Shown: positions 32,617 through 42,101, numbered from the stretch's first letter. The stretch is DNA of 46,263 bases from an uncultured Lachnospiraceae bacterium (GCA_910578605.1 CAJTQG010000008.1:1-46263); one strand, 5' to 3'. Notes: generated from the sequence alone by a model not told the origin. Numbers and translations: made by a program.

Positions 32617-35600
32617 TTATTCATTTTGCTCTAACATTTCGCTAAATCTTTCAAATGGAACAGATTTCGAAAAGTAATAGCCCTGTACAATATCACAATG
32701 TATTTTCTCCAAAAATTCAACCTGTTCCTGGTTTTCCACTCCCTCACATAAAACAGTCATATTCATCTCTTTTGCCATGCGAATTACATTTGCCAGAACA
32801 ATTCCATCGTTTTTCCCAATTTTCTCCTTCAAAAATCCTTTATCCATTTTCAAAACATCAATAGATAAATCTTTTAACTGGCTTAGGGAAGAGTAACCAG
32901 AGCCAAAATCATCCATAGAAACAATAAATCCATATTCCCGCAATTCTTCTAATACTCTTCTGGCTTTTTCTCCCTGGTCTAAAAATGCGCTCTCTGTAAT
33001 TTCAAATTCCAGCAATTCACAAGGCACCTGGTAAATATCTACCAACTCTTTTACCTTCTTCGCAAAATCATTTTTTCTCAAATGTACCCTAGAAACATTC
33101 AAGGAAATAGGAACAATGCTCAAACCTTGGTCTATCTGTTTTCTAATATACCGAAATACTTTTTCATATACATAAAAATCCATTCGCACAACAAATCCGT
33201 TATCCTCAAATACTGGAATAAATTCATCTGGACGAACAATACTGCCATCTGCTCTTCTCCATCGCACCAGTGCTTCCGCGCCGACTATTTTTTTTGATTT
33301 TAAATAGATTTTTGGCTGAAGCTCCACTACAAATTCATTAGAAAAAAGAGCATTTTCCATCTGTGTGACAATCTCTATTTTTTTCAGAATTTCTCTGCGC
33401 ATTTCTTCATTGAACAGGACACATTTTTTATTTGAAACCGTTTTTGCTTTTTTTCTTGCAGTATTTGCGTTATCCATGGCCGTTTCAAAATCCATTTTAT
33501 TATCTTCTAAAATAAAAACACCACAATTAAAGCTTATTTCTAAATTAGGATTCATGTCTAGTATTGTATGGTATATTTTTTTATTCCATGCATTAACAGC
33601 AGACATGACACTTTGGGGCATGTCCGATTGCTTTAAAGTTATAAGGAAACAAAAACGGTCTGCCACAATACGGGTTCCCACACATATACTGTCACCAATT
33701 TTTTGATATACCTCACCGATTGTACTTAATACCTTATCTCCCACTTGATAACCGAAAGTTTCATTGATATATTTAAAATCTCGGATATCCATGGAGACAA
33801 CGGCATACTTTTTCCCTCGATGGGCCTTTTTCAATATCTCCTTCCCCTTCTCCAAAAATATTTCTTGTTTATATAAACCTGTCACCTCATCAAAATTAGT
33901 CAATTTTTTTACAATTTTTTCTGCGTCATCTAACACTACTAATTTTAACAAATATTGAGTGATAATTTTTACAATAATTTTAATGGTGCGTATTTCCCCG
34001 TCTGTCCACTTATGATAACGATTGTAAATCTCAAAGCCAATTGTTCCCTGCAGCATTCCCATATCAAAAATCCCGCAGTGAATATATGACCCAACTCTTC
34101 TGGTAGTCACTTGCTTTTGGAGGTTTTCCACCATTTGCTGCTTTCGTGTATCATTGCATATTACAAAACCGTTCTCGTCAAAGCTTCTAACAAACTTTTT
34201 CCAATCCTCCACATGAATTTTATTTGTTTGGTGAAGTCTAGGAGGAATGCCATTGGCGCACCACTCATAGCGAACTGTATAGGAGCAGCTGTGGTTGGAG
34301 CTGTCTGTAACAAAAATTCTTCCCAGATGAAAATTTTCTCCTACCTTTTTCATCAAAAGCTGCAGAGCGCTCTGGGCATCCTTTGTATCCTCCATAATAT
34401 CCAAAGCAAACTCCAGCAATCCATGATAGAATTTGTCATCCTTTGATGCCTTTTCCAACTGATGTCCTATCTTCTTTCGGTTCTCCTTCTCCCCCTTTAT
34501 CCGTTTTGCATATTTTTGTTCATGACTATTTACATAAAATTTACAGCAATCCTTACCACTATCCTTTGCGGCATACAGGGCAAGCTGAGCATGCTCTAAA
34601 AGCTCCTTCTGTCTGATTCCATCCACAGGATACAGAGAAATTCCTACACTGGCTGTCAATTTGCCAGGAATTTTGCCCACATAAGTGCTGCGGACAATAT
34701 TTAGAATCTGACCAGACTTTTTACTCACTGTGCTCTCGTCGTTTTCACCGTAGTCAAAAATCAGAAAGGAGTCTCCTCCATATCTTCCTATCACAGCATT
34801 GTCCGCAAATAATTGCTTTAATTGTTTGGAAATGTAAATGAGAATCTCGTCACCAAAAATACGTCCTAAGGAATCATTGATTTCATGAAATGCATCTATA
34901 TCTACAAGATACACACTGCGAATATTTTTATCTCTATGCTTCTGAAGATAGTCGGACATCTCTTTCAACGCCTCTGCCCTGTGATAAATTTGAGTCATGC
35001 TATCTTTTCGGGACTCCTCCCGAAGCTTAAACTCCTCTAGTTTTTGTTTATGTATATTGGTTATTTTTCCTATAATATATCCATGTCCATCCTTCTCCCC
35101 ATCCATATGACATCCGGCAATCTGATAATATTGAAACACTTTAGGAGAAAGATATATTCTGCACTCTATTGTAAATTCTTTTTTTCTTCTTTCTTTTACA
35201 TCCTCCAACAGCTTTTGAAGCTTTGGCACATCCTCCTTGTGAACTACCACATCTTCATTGATAATCTTCATAAATTCCTGAAGAATAAAACTTTCTTTTT
35301 TTAGCTCATTGCCGGAGCGATAGCATCTCAGTTCATCTTCATCTATCAAGTAGTCAAAAAAACTGTCTGCCGCTAAGGATGCCAATATTTTCAGTTTTTC
35401 CTTCTCCTGCTCTAGCGCAGCCTGGGTTTTTTTTAGGTTAGTGATATCGCTGAATACCATCTGCACATAGATGCGATTGTCCTTTGTATGCATTACGGAG
35501 CCTCTGGCAGCTACCCACTTTAACTGATGGGTATCTAGGGTGTGGATGCGAACCTCCTCCTCGATATGACCGCCCTCCAGCATGGAACGTCGAATTGCCT

Positions 35601-35874
35601 TCTCTATCCGCTTTTGATCTCGTTCCTCCATTCCTTCAAAAACCATTTCTCTTTCAAATTTTTTGTAGTATTCCCTCCTGTCCCCTCCAATCAATTTAAA
35701 ATAACCATCTGAGCCATATATAAAATCAAATTCATTTTGGTTATAATAAAATTGAATCACACCGCCTGGAATACTATCCATCAGCATTTTTAATTTACCT
35801 CTGGATATTTCATCACCGGCTATTACATCATCATCTCCTGTTATATCAAACAATCCTTTTCCCTTTTCCTTCAT
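32617..35874 (-). CDS. Multidomain c-di-GMP phosphodiesterase (PAS, degenerate GGDEF twice, EAL)
   Basis: The 1085-residue cytoplasmic protein has a PAS-like region at about 30-150, a second PAS-like region at about 165-280, a GGDEF domain at about 290-450 with motif GGDSF (366-370), a GAF-like region at about 485-640, a second GGDEF domain at about 665-820 whose motif is VADRF (737-741), and an EAL domain at about 830-1085. The EAL domain has the catalytic set: GAEALVRW, SLNVS, FEITES, MDDFGSGYSSL, KMDKGFL, CEGVEN and QGYYFSK. It should therefore hydrolyse c-di-GMP, while both GGDEF domains probably do not make it and may sense GTP or only support structure. No membrane segment is seen. The ssrA promoter follows directly. 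Confidence 0.93.
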   Translation of the reverse strand: MKEKGKGLFDITGDDDVIAGDEISRGKLKMLMDSIPGGVIQFYYNQNEFDFIYGSDGYFKLIGGDRREYYKKFEREMVFEGMEERDQKRIEKAIRRSMLEGGHIEEEVRIHTLDTHQLKWVAARGSVMHTKDNRIYVQMVFSDITNLKKTQAALEQEKEKLKILASLAADSFFDYLIDEDELRCYRSGNELKKESFILQEFMKIINEDVVVHKEDVPKLQKLLEDVKERRKKEFTIECRIYLSPKVFQYYQIAGCHMDGEKDGHGYIIGKITNIHKQKLEEFKLREESRKDSMTQIYHRAEALKEMSDYLQKHRDKNIRSVYLVDIDAFHEINDSLGRIFGDEILIYISKQLKQLFADNAVIGRYGGDSFLIFDYGENDESTVSKKSGQILNIVRSTYVGKIPGKLTASVGISLYPVDGIRQKELLEHAQLALYAAKDSGKDCCKFYVNSHEQKYAKRIKGEKENRKKIGHQLEKASKDDKFYHGLLEFALDIMEDTKDAQSALQLLMKKVGENFHLGRIFVTDSSNHSCSYTVRYEWCANGIPPRLHQTNKIHVEDWKKFVRSFDENGFVICNDTRKQQMVENLQKQVTTRRVGSYIHCGIFDMGMLQGTIGFEIYNRYHKWTDGEIRTIKIIVKIITQYLLKLVVLDDAEKIVKKLTNFDEVTGLYKQEIFLEKGKEILKKAHRGKKYAVVSMDIRDFKYINETFGYQVGDKVLSTIGEVYQKIGDSICVGTRIVADRFCFLITLKQSDMPQSVMSAVNAWNKKIYHTILDMNPNLEISFNCGVFILEDNKMDFETAMDNANTARKKAKTVSNKKCVLFNEEMRREILKKIEIVTQMENALFSNEFVVELQPKIYLKSKKIVGAEALVRWRRADGSIVRPDEFIPVFEDNGFVVRMDFYVYEKVFRYIRKQIDQGLSIVPISLNVSRVHLRKNDFAKKVKELVDIYQVPCELLEFEITESAFLDQGEKARRVLEELREYGFIVSMDDFGSGYSSLSQLKDLSIDVLKMDKGFLKEKIGKNDGIVLANVIRMAKEMNMTVLCEGVENQEQVEFLEKIHCDIVQGYYFSKSVPFERFSEMLEQNE

Positions 35875-35952
35875 CTCTTTCCATCAAAACCTTTCCATCC
35901 ATCATATAATTTCAGCGATTGCGTTCCCATACACAATCACCTTTCAGGGCTG

Positions 35953-36570
35953 CTATAGTCCTAAATCCCTATTTAAATGCTTCATAAATAATTGTACAAG
36001 CTCTTGTTTTTCTCTCCAGAATCGCTTCCCAGCCGGTGTCACCATTGGATTATATTCTAATATCTTCATAGGATAGCTCTGAAGTCGGTCATATACACCT
36101 ATATAAGAACAGGCTGAATTTTTTCCTTCTTCCAAACAATCAAGCAATATAGACAGTGCGCCCTCCTCATCTAACAAATCCGCCTCCATAAGTAAAGTCA
36201 GCTCATAGGAAGTATTCTCCTCTTGAAGACTTTTTTTATCGGAATGTCCGGCAATCAACTGACAGATATATTCTGTCTTGGGCATACTAATATTGTTTTT
36301 CTTTGCATACTGTCTGAAAATATTGCTGCTGTGCGCTGCATGACCCTCTCTACCGAGGGCATAACCGATATCATGAAAAATACAGGCGATACATACCTCC
36401 TCCTTTTTCAAAGGAAGAGGAGGGTTTTCTTTTATCAAACGCTGCAGCCATTCATAAACCCGCCTGGTATGCTCCGTTCTCAGACGGAATGACTGCCCGT
36501 TTAATCTGTATTGATTTCCCCCATGCTCGCACAAATACTCTTCTAGATATTGAAACATTTCCTCAAACAT
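35953..36570 (-). CDS. HD-domain phosphohydrolase-like protein
   Basis: The 205-residue protein has the HD metal-site pattern: His34 (RTEHTRRVYEWL), His66-Asp67 (CIFHDIGYAL), His residues at about 77-80 (EGHAAH) and Asp131 (MEADLLDEEG). GHSDKK at about 109 is also conserved in this group. Such proteins hydrolyse nucleotides or phosphomonoesters; the substrate is not known. GAGGTAA precedes the ATG. It is 30 bases after smpB and probably on the same transcript, so it could be linked to stress or nucleotide turnover. Confidence 0.85.
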   Translation of the reverse strand: MFEEMFQYLEEYLCEHGGNQYRLNGQSFRLRTEHTRRVYEWLQRLIKENPPLPLKKEEVCIACIFHDIGYALGREGHAAHSSNIFRQYAKKNNISMPKTEYICQLIAGHSDKKSLQEENTSYELTLLMEADLLDEEGALSILLDCLEEGKNSACSYIGVYDRLQSYPMKILEYNPMVTPAGKRFWREKQELVQLFMKHLNRDLGL

Positions 36571-36600
36571 TCTGTTACCTCAAAATCATGCAGAAAATGA

Positions 36601-37065
36601 TTAGTAAAGATTTTTTACTTTAAACTGCTTCTCTGCCTCTCGGCGCTGATCCTTTTTGGCAATGTCCTGGCGTTTATCATACAGCTTTTTACCTTTTGCC
36701 AAGCCAATTTCCATTTTCACCCTTCCCCCTTTAAAATACACTTGAAGGGGAACAATGGTATACCCTTTTACAGCCATTTGCCCCTCCAGCTTTTGAATCT
36801 GATTCTTGTGAAGCAGAAGCTTTCGTACCCGCAAAGGATCTTTATTGAAAATATTTCCCTTTTCGTAGGGGCTGATATGCATATTATATATAAACATTTC
36901 CCCTTTTTCAATACGAATAAAAGATTCTTTCACACTACACCTGCCCATGCGCAAGGATTTCACTTCTGTGCCGGCAAGACAAATGCCTGCCTCTAGGCTA
37001 TCCTCTATAAAATAATCAAATCTTGCCTTTTTATTGTTGGCTATTAGCTTTATAGCTTCTTTCAT
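36601..37065 (-). CDS. smpB: tmRNA-binding protein SmpB
   Basis: SmpB brings tmRNA to stalled ribosomes and mimics the anticodon stem in the decoding centre. The 154-residue protein has the OB-fold sequence LIANNKKARFDYFIEDSLEAGICLAGTEVKSLR (in part), NMHISPYEKGN and the basic tail with GKKLYDKRQDIAKKDQRREAEK. The ribosome-binding site is weak (GGTG). It is 120 bases after rnr, a common partner since RNase R acts in the same quality-control pathway. Confidence 0.98.
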   Translation of the reverse strand: MKEAIKLIANNKKARFDYFIEDSLEAGICLAGTEVKSLRMGRCSVKESFIRIEKGEMFIYNMHISPYEKGNIFNKDPLRVRKLLLHKNQIQKLEGQMAVKGYTIVPLQVYFKGGRVKMEIGLAKGKKLYDKRQDIAKKDQRREAEKQFKVKNLY

Positions 37066-37185
37066 AAATTACACCAAGCTTCAACCTTTCTTTTTTCATT
37101 CACCTTTCCATAGCTGGCATAAACAATTTTTTGTATCGCAACTGTTTGAGATGCACCTTAATACCCATGTCAATATTAGGGCTTT

Positions 37186-39327
37186 CTATTCATTTTCTTC
37201 CTTCTCACACAACTCAAAATCAATCGTTCTTGCCAGCTTATCACAGGAGACAACCTCCACGGTTACCTTTTGACCAAGCTTATATTTATTGTTTGTTGTC
37301 TCCGAAACCATCTCATAATGTTCTTCATCATAATAATAACAATCATCCTTCAAGCTTGTAATATGAACAAGCCCCTCTATTGTGTTTGGCAGTTCCACAT
37401 ACAAGCCCCATTTTGTAATGCTAGAAATCACACCCTCAAACTGCTCATGGATATGCTCCATCATATATTCCACCTTCTTGCATTTCACCGTATCACGCTC
37501 CGCCTCATCTGCCCGCCTCTCTGTCACACTGGAGCTTAAGGCTACCTGGTCTAATATTTTTTGATAATGATGGATTCTCTTTTCTGCCATTCCTCCCCTG
37601 AGATTTTCCTTTATAATCCGGTGTATCTGCAAATCAGGGTAACGTCTGATAGGAGACGTAAAATGACAGTAATACTGGGTGGCAAGACCAAAATGTCCGG
37701 TGCACTGGGTGGCATATCTTGCCTGCTTCATAGAGCGGAGTGTCAATCTGCTAATGAGCATTTCCTCCTCTGTTCCCTCTATTTTTTCTAACAGCTTTTG
37801 CAATTCCTTTGGATGAATATCATCTCTTGAGCCTTTCATTTCATAGCCAAAATTATTGATAAATGTACTTAACTTCAGCATTTTTTCCGGCTCAGGTGTA
37901 TCATGGGTTCGATACACAAAGGGCAGCTCCTGCCAAAAATAATCCTGGGCCACCGTCTCATTGGCAATCAGCATAAAATCCTCTATAATTTTAGTGGCAG
38001 TATTTCTTTCATATGCATGAATCTCAATGGGATGTCCTTTTTCGTCTAAAATCAACTTGCTCTCAGGAAAATCAAAATCAATGGAACCCCGCTGTTTTCT
38101 CTTTTTGCGAAGAATCTGGGCCAGCTCTCCCATCAGTCGAAACATGGGTACAAGAGAACAATACTCGGCAATTTCCGCTTCATCCTCATCCTCCAAAATT
38201 TTCTTCACGCTTGTGTAGCTCATCCTTCTGTCTACCTGAATTAATGTTTCAGCAATCTGATGGCCCACTACATTTCCTTTGCCGTCAATCTCCATAATGC
38301 AGCTTAAAGCCAGCCTGTCTACTCCCTCATTCAAGGAGCAAATACCATTGGAGAGCTTGTGTGGAAGCATGGGAATTACACGGTCCACAAGATATACGCT
38401 GGTCCCCCTTTTTAATGCCTCCTTATCTAGCGGGCTGTTTTCTGTAACGTACTGGGACACATCGGCAATGTGTACACCAAGCACATACTTGTCTCCTTTT
38501 TTTACAAGGGAAACCGCATCATCTAAGTCCTTTGCATCCTCTCCGTCAATGGTAACCATCTGCCAGGAGCGAATATCCATCCGTCCCCCCTTTTGTTTTT
38601 CCTCCACCTCATCTGCAATGGCTTCTACCTGCCCCATTACCTCCCGGGGAAATTCAGTAGGAATATTATAGCTTTTCACAATGGAGGCAATATCTGTCCC
38701 TGGATCATTAATATGTCCAATAATTTCTATTACTGCACCCTCAGGCTTTTTACTTTTGCTTCCGTAATCGGTAATTTTCACAACCACCTTATGTCCGTTA
38801 ACGGCACCCTTGGATTTCTCTAGAGGGACAAAAATATCTTTCGCAATTTTTTTATTATCTGCCACCACAAAGCCAAAATTTTTGGATTTTTGAAAAATCC
38901 CGACTACCTGAGTGATGCCCCGCTCCACAATCTTGATAATCTCCCCTTCTTTTCGTTTTCCGCCCCTTTCACTGGGCCGCAGCACAAGCTGTACTGTATC
39001 CTTAGTAAAGGCACCATTAACAAAAGACTCTGGAATAAAAATATCTTCCTCAAGGCCTTCTACTCTCACAAAACCAAACCCTCGCTCGTTGGCCTCAAAT
39101 ACACCTACATACGCATCTTCTCTTGGCTTTTGATACTTTCCTCGCTTGCTTAAGCCAATTTTACCTTCCGCAAGAAGTACATTCAGAACCTCCTCCAATT
39201 CCGCCCTGTTCTCCTTTGGAACATTTAGAACCATAGCAAGCTCTTTTAATTTCATGGGTACATAATGCTTGTCTTCTATTATATCCAAAATGGTTTTTTT
39301 TCTTTGTTCTAATATCTCTTTTTCCAT
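37186..39327 (-). CDS. rnr: Ribonuclease R
   Basis: RNase R is a 3-prime to 5-prime exoribonuclease that degrades structured RNA, including mRNA released by tmRNA. The start at 39327 (MEKEILEQRKK) has GGAG eight bases upstream; the longer frame is not supported. The 713-residue product has an N-terminal winged-helix region (about 15-60), a cold-shock domain (YVGVFEANERGFGFVR), a second OB-like domain (FGFVVADNKK), the RNB catalytic domain with DGEDAKDLDDAVSL (the Asp cluster, about 262-275) and HYCHFTSPIRRYPDL, and a C-terminal S1 domain (FEGVISSITKWGLYVELPN). It has no long Lys-rich tail. Confidence 0.98.
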   Translation of the reverse strand: MEKEILEQRKKTILDIIEDKHYVPMKLKELAMVLNVPKENRAELEEVLNVLLAEGKIGLSKRGKYQKPREDAYVGVFEANERGFGFVRVEGLEEDIFIPESFVNGAFTKDTVQLVLRPSERGGKRKEGEIIKIVERGITQVVGIFQKSKNFGFVVADNKKIAKDIFVPLEKSKGAVNGHKVVVKITDYGSKSKKPEGAVIEIIGHINDPGTDIASIVKSYNIPTEFPREVMGQVEAIADEVEEKQKGGRMDIRSWQMVTIDGEDAKDLDDAVSLVKKGDKYVLGVHIADVSQYVTENSPLDKEALKRGTSVYLVDRVIPMLPHKLSNGICSLNEGVDRLALSCIMEIDGKGNVVGHQIAETLIQVDRRMSYTSVKKILEDEDEAEIAEYCSLVPMFRLMGELAQILRKKRKQRGSIDFDFPESKLILDEKGHPIEIHAYERNTATKIIEDFMLIANETVAQDYFWQELPFVYRTHDTPEPEKMLKLSTFINNFGYEMKGSRDDIHPKELQKLLEKIEGTEEEMLISRLTLRSMKQARYATQCTGHFGLATQYYCHFTSPIRRYPDLQIHRIIKENLRGGMAEKRIHHYQKILDQVALSSSVTERRADEAERDTVKCKKVEYMMEHIHEQFEGVISSITKWGLYVELPNTIEGLVHITSLKDDCYYYDEEHYEMVSETTNNKYKLGQKVTVEVVSCDKLARTIDFELCEKEENE

Positions 39328-39415
39328 ATTACACTCCATTCCGCAAACCTTAATCATTTAAAATTTCACCTTTAAACAATTTGGCTTTTTTATGTGCAGG
39401 ACCATTTTCCTATAC

Positions 39416-39443
39416 AGAAAAAAAATCCTGCTTTACAGGATTC
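39416..39443 (-). terminator. Rho-independent terminator of secG
   Basis: On the minus strand AATCCTG (39436-39442 as its complement) pairs with CAGGATT (39424-39430), followed by at least six U. It lies about 100 bases after the secG stop and is the last of a series of four hairpins. Confidence 0.85.
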
Positions 39444-39444
39444 T

Positions 39445-39526
39445 CCGCCTGTGGCGGGTTGCTTTTGCGGCATCATTATCTTTTGCCGCTGTACGATAAA
39501 ATAGCACCCCCTAAAATGAGAGTGCT
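39445..39526 (-). other. Structured 3-prime region between secG and its terminator
   Basis: In the minus-strand transcript three hairpins precede the terminator: a five-bp stem (39522-39526 with 39503-39507), a six-bp GC-rich stem (39484-39489 with 39467-39472) and a five-bp stem with a three-base loop (39453-39457 with 39445-39449). There is no open reading frame. It could be a small RNA derived from the secG 3-prime end or a leader for rnr; I recognise no known family. Confidence 0.45.
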
Positions 39527-39543
39527 GACTTTTTTATTATATG

Positions 39544-39774
39544 TTAAAAATTTATATTTAATACAATTGCTAATAAAATAAATGCCACTGCCAATATCTT
39601 AGTGGTTCTCTCCAAAGCACCTTCCATGGAACGTCCTTTGTTCTTTCCCCAGTAAGTCTCTGCTGCGCCACTGATAGAGCCTGTCAGTCCGGCAGACTTT
39701 CCCTCCTGCATCAACACAATAACCGTCAATACGATAGCAACCAATATAAATATAATTGTCAACGCTGTTCTCAC
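39544..39774 (-). CDS. secG: Protein translocase subunit SecG
   Basis: SecG is the small accessory subunit of the SecYEG channel. The start is GTG at 39774 (read as MRTALTIIFILVAIV) because GGAGG lies eight bases upstream. The 76-residue protein has two membrane helices (LTIIFILVAIVLTVIVLMQ and ILAVAFILLAIVLNI) joined by the conserved loop QEGKSAGLTGSISGAAETYWGK (in part), as in all SecG. It precedes rnr, smpB and ssrA, the usual Firmicute order. Confidence 0.96.
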   Translation of the reverse strand: MRTALTIIFILVAIVLTVIVLMQEGKSAGLTGSISGAAETYWGKNKGRSMEGALERTTKILAVAFILLAIVLNINF

Positions 39775-39814
39775 GCTACACACCTCCTAAACTGTCCAGC
39801 CTATAAACAAGTTG

Positions 39815-39843
39815 ATTCTAACATACTTCAATTTAAATGGCAA
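39815..39843 (-). promoter_or_regulatory. Promoter of secG
   Basis: TTGCCA (39838-39843) and TAGAAT (39815-39820) with a 17-base spacer on the minus strand, about 41 bases before the GTG start. It is divergent from the promoter at 39881-39909; the -35 boxes are 37 bases apart. Confidence 0.7.
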
Positions 39844-39880
39844 GCAGAATTTGGCAGAATCAAAAAAATTCATGTTAAGA

Positions 39881-39909
39881 TTGTCTCTTTTCTGGGAATG
39901 TGATATAAT
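39881..39909 (+). promoter_or_regulatory. Promoter of the REC-HD-GYP gene
   Basis: TTGTCT (39881-39886) and a perfect TATAAT (39904-39909) are separated by 17 bases. The start near 39916 leaves a leader of about 108 bases, which contains a six-bp stem (CATACT/AGTATG) ending about ten bases before the GGAGG of the gene. No c-di-GMP riboswitch pattern is seen in the leader. Confidence 0.8.
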
Positions 39910-40023
39910 AAAAGCGGTGTGTTTGGCTTATTTTATCAAAAAAGCCAATTGTTTAGAATGGATTCATTATTTTTACATACATAGTTAGCATACTATATAA
40001 AGTATGTATTTGGAGGACATAAT

Positions 40024-42081
40024 ATGATGGAGGAAAAAGAGAAAAAGCATATACTAATTGTAGATGATTCCAGAACCATCTTAAAGCATGCAGAGGGAGT
40101 TCTTATGGGCAGTTACCAAATCACCTTAAAGGAATCTGGTAAGCTGGCATATGAATGGCTGCTGTCAAACACCCCCGACTTAGTGCTATTAGATATCAAT
40201 ATGCCGGAAATCAACGGTTATGAAACCTTTAAGCTTATGAAGGAAAATACCCGTATGGCAAAAATACCTGTAATATTTTTAACGGCGGACACCAACCAGG
40301 ACAGTGAGGTAATGGGCTTGGAGATGGGTGCCATGGACTACATAACAAAACCTTTTGCACCAAAAGTAATGCAGCAGAGAATCGCAAGAATTATTGAACT
40401 AAATGAGCTGCGCAAAAATTTAGAATCTATTGTGGAGTCTAAAACAGAAGATATTCAAAAATTTTTTATTCAGTCTATCACTACTATTGCTTATGCCATT
40501 GACGCGAAGGACCGTTATACCAGAGGTCACTCCGTACGTGTGGCACAATACTGTGTAGAAATTGCAAAGCGTTTGGACTGGTCAAAGGAAAATCAGTTGA
40601 ATTTATACTATATTGCACTGCTGCACGACATTGGTAAAATTGGCATTCCTGACCGTATTTTAAATAAACCAGGGCGTCTGACCGACGAGGAGTATCGATT
40701 GATTCGCAATCACACGTTGATTGGAGACAGTATCCTAAAACCAATTACCCTTGTACCTCAAATCTGTGAGGGCGCCAGACATCACCACGAACGCTTTGAC
40801 GGAAAAGGCTATCCCGATGGTCTGAAAGGCAGTGATATTCCTTATGTTGCCAGAATTGTTGGAACTGCCGACACCTATGATGCCATCACCTCCAACCGCA
40901 TTTATGAGCGGGCCAGAGTGTTAGATTATGCCATTGGTGAATTGGAGAAGGGAAAGGGAACACAGTTCGACCCCTATCTTGCGGAAATTATGATTCAGAT
41001 TGCCAAGAGCGGATTTACCCCTAATTTAGAAACCAATGTCTTTGAGTTAGAGCATTTCTCAACATCGGAAGATGCGGAGCACGATAAATTTATTGTCTCA
41101 GTCTGCAATGATGCAGGCAATGAATCTAAGCACAATGAGAATTGTGATTATCTTACAAATTTCTTTACCCGAAAAGTATTTGAATCCTATGTCAATACAT
41201 ATTTTAAGGATATGCTCAACACAGGAACTATGTTTTTGATGGATATTGACCATTTTATGTATGTAAATGAAAATTACGGACATGTAGCGGGAGACCGCAT
41301 TATCTGTATATTAGCGGATGTTATAAGGGAATGTACCTCCGAGGATGAATTTGTCTGTCGTATCAGCAGTGATGAATTTGCTATTTTTTACCGGAATATG
41401 ACGGATATTACAGAGATTGAGAATACTGCTAAACGGATTATGGATACCTTTGACAGTGCCATCCGGGAGATTGATAATGATCACAAGCTATCCCTTTCTA
41501 TTGGTATATGTATTGCTAAGAAAGCAAATCAAGATTGTAAGGTGCTTCTGCAAAAATGTGACAAAGCCTTATACTTTATTAAACAAAATGGAAAAAATAA
41601 TTTTAAAATATATCAGCAGACAGAGGTAAATATAGCCAGCAGTTTAAGTAAGGGACTGCAGATGGATTTGGCACACTTAAAGCATCGCTTGTCGGAGGAG
41701 ATACCTGCCCAAGGAGCTTATCAAGTGGAATACGGCCACTTTGAAAAAATCTATCAGTTGATTGCCAGGAGCTTAAGCCGCAACAATAAAATGGCACAGA
41801 TTATTTTATTTTCCATCAACGAGAATATTCGGGGTACTATGGATATCGGAGAATTGAATGAGGCAATGAATGTGTTAGAGCGCTGCATTGTCAGCTCTCT
41901 GAGAAAGGGAGATGTCACTACACGGTATTCTAGTTCCCAGCAGGTAGTAATTATGATAGATAGTAATATTGAAAACGGAAAACGTATTGCCCAGAGAATT
42001 ATTGAAAATTATTCTCGTGTGTACGATAATTACAATGTAGAATTGATTTATAATATTGAAGAGATTTCATCAAAACAATAG
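40024..42081 (+). CDS. Response regulator with HD-GYP and two degenerate GGDEF domains
   Basis: The only gene on the plus strand. The start at 40024 is seven bases after GGAGG. The 685-residue protein has a receiver domain (about 8-125) with Asp57 in LVLLDINMPEING and Lys109 in ITKPFAPK, an HD-GYP domain (about 145-340) with HSVRVAQYC, LLHDIGKIGIPD (His201-Asp202), RNHTLIGD and HHHERFDGKGYPDG (253-266), then a GGDEF-like domain (about 380-545) with motif SSDEF (448-452), and a further GGDEF-like module (about 560-680) with the motif reduced to RYSSSQQVV. The HD-GYP site looks complete, so the protein should degrade c-di-GMP when phosphorylated, and it probably does not synthesise it. It has its own promoter and a shared terminator with eno. 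Confidence 0.94.
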   Translation: MMEEKEKKHILIVDDSRTILKHAEGVLMGSYQITLKESGKLAYEWLLSNTPDLVLLDINMPEINGYETFKLMKENTRMAKIPVIFLTADTNQDSEVMGLEMGAMDYITKPFAPKVMQQRIARIIELNELRKNLESIVESKTEDIQKFFIQSITTIAYAIDAKDRYTRGHSVRVAQYCVEIAKRLDWSKENQLNLYYIALLHDIGKIGIPDRILNKPGRLTDEEYRLIRNHTLIGDSILKPITLVPQICEGARHHHERFDGKGYPDGLKGSDIPYVARIVGTADTYDAITSNRIYERARVLDYAIGELEKGKGTQFDPYLAEIMIQIAKSGFTPNLETNVFELEHFSTSEDAEHDKFIVSVCNDAGNESKHNENCDYLTNFFTRKVFESYVNTYFKDMLNTGTMFLMDIDHFMYVNENYGHVAGDRIICILADVIRECTSEDEFVCRISSDEFAIFYRNMTDITEIENTAKRIMDTFDSAIREIDNDHKLSLSIGICIAKKANQDCKVLLQKCDKALYFIKQNGKNNFKIYQQTEVNIASSLSKGLQMDLAHLKHRLSEEIPAQGAYQVEYGHFEKIYQLIARSLSRNNKMAQIILFSINENIRGTMDIGELNEAMNVLERCIVSSLRKGDVTTRYSSSQQVVIMIDSNIENGKRIAQRIIENYSRVYDNYNVELIYNIEEISSKQ

Positions 42082-42101
42082 AATTGTTACATAAAAAGAC
42101 A

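Noticed and set aside
39916..40023. c-di-GMP riboswitch before the HD-GYP gene
   Set aside because: The leader is only about 108 bases and A+T rich, and lacks the conserved GEMM-type core.
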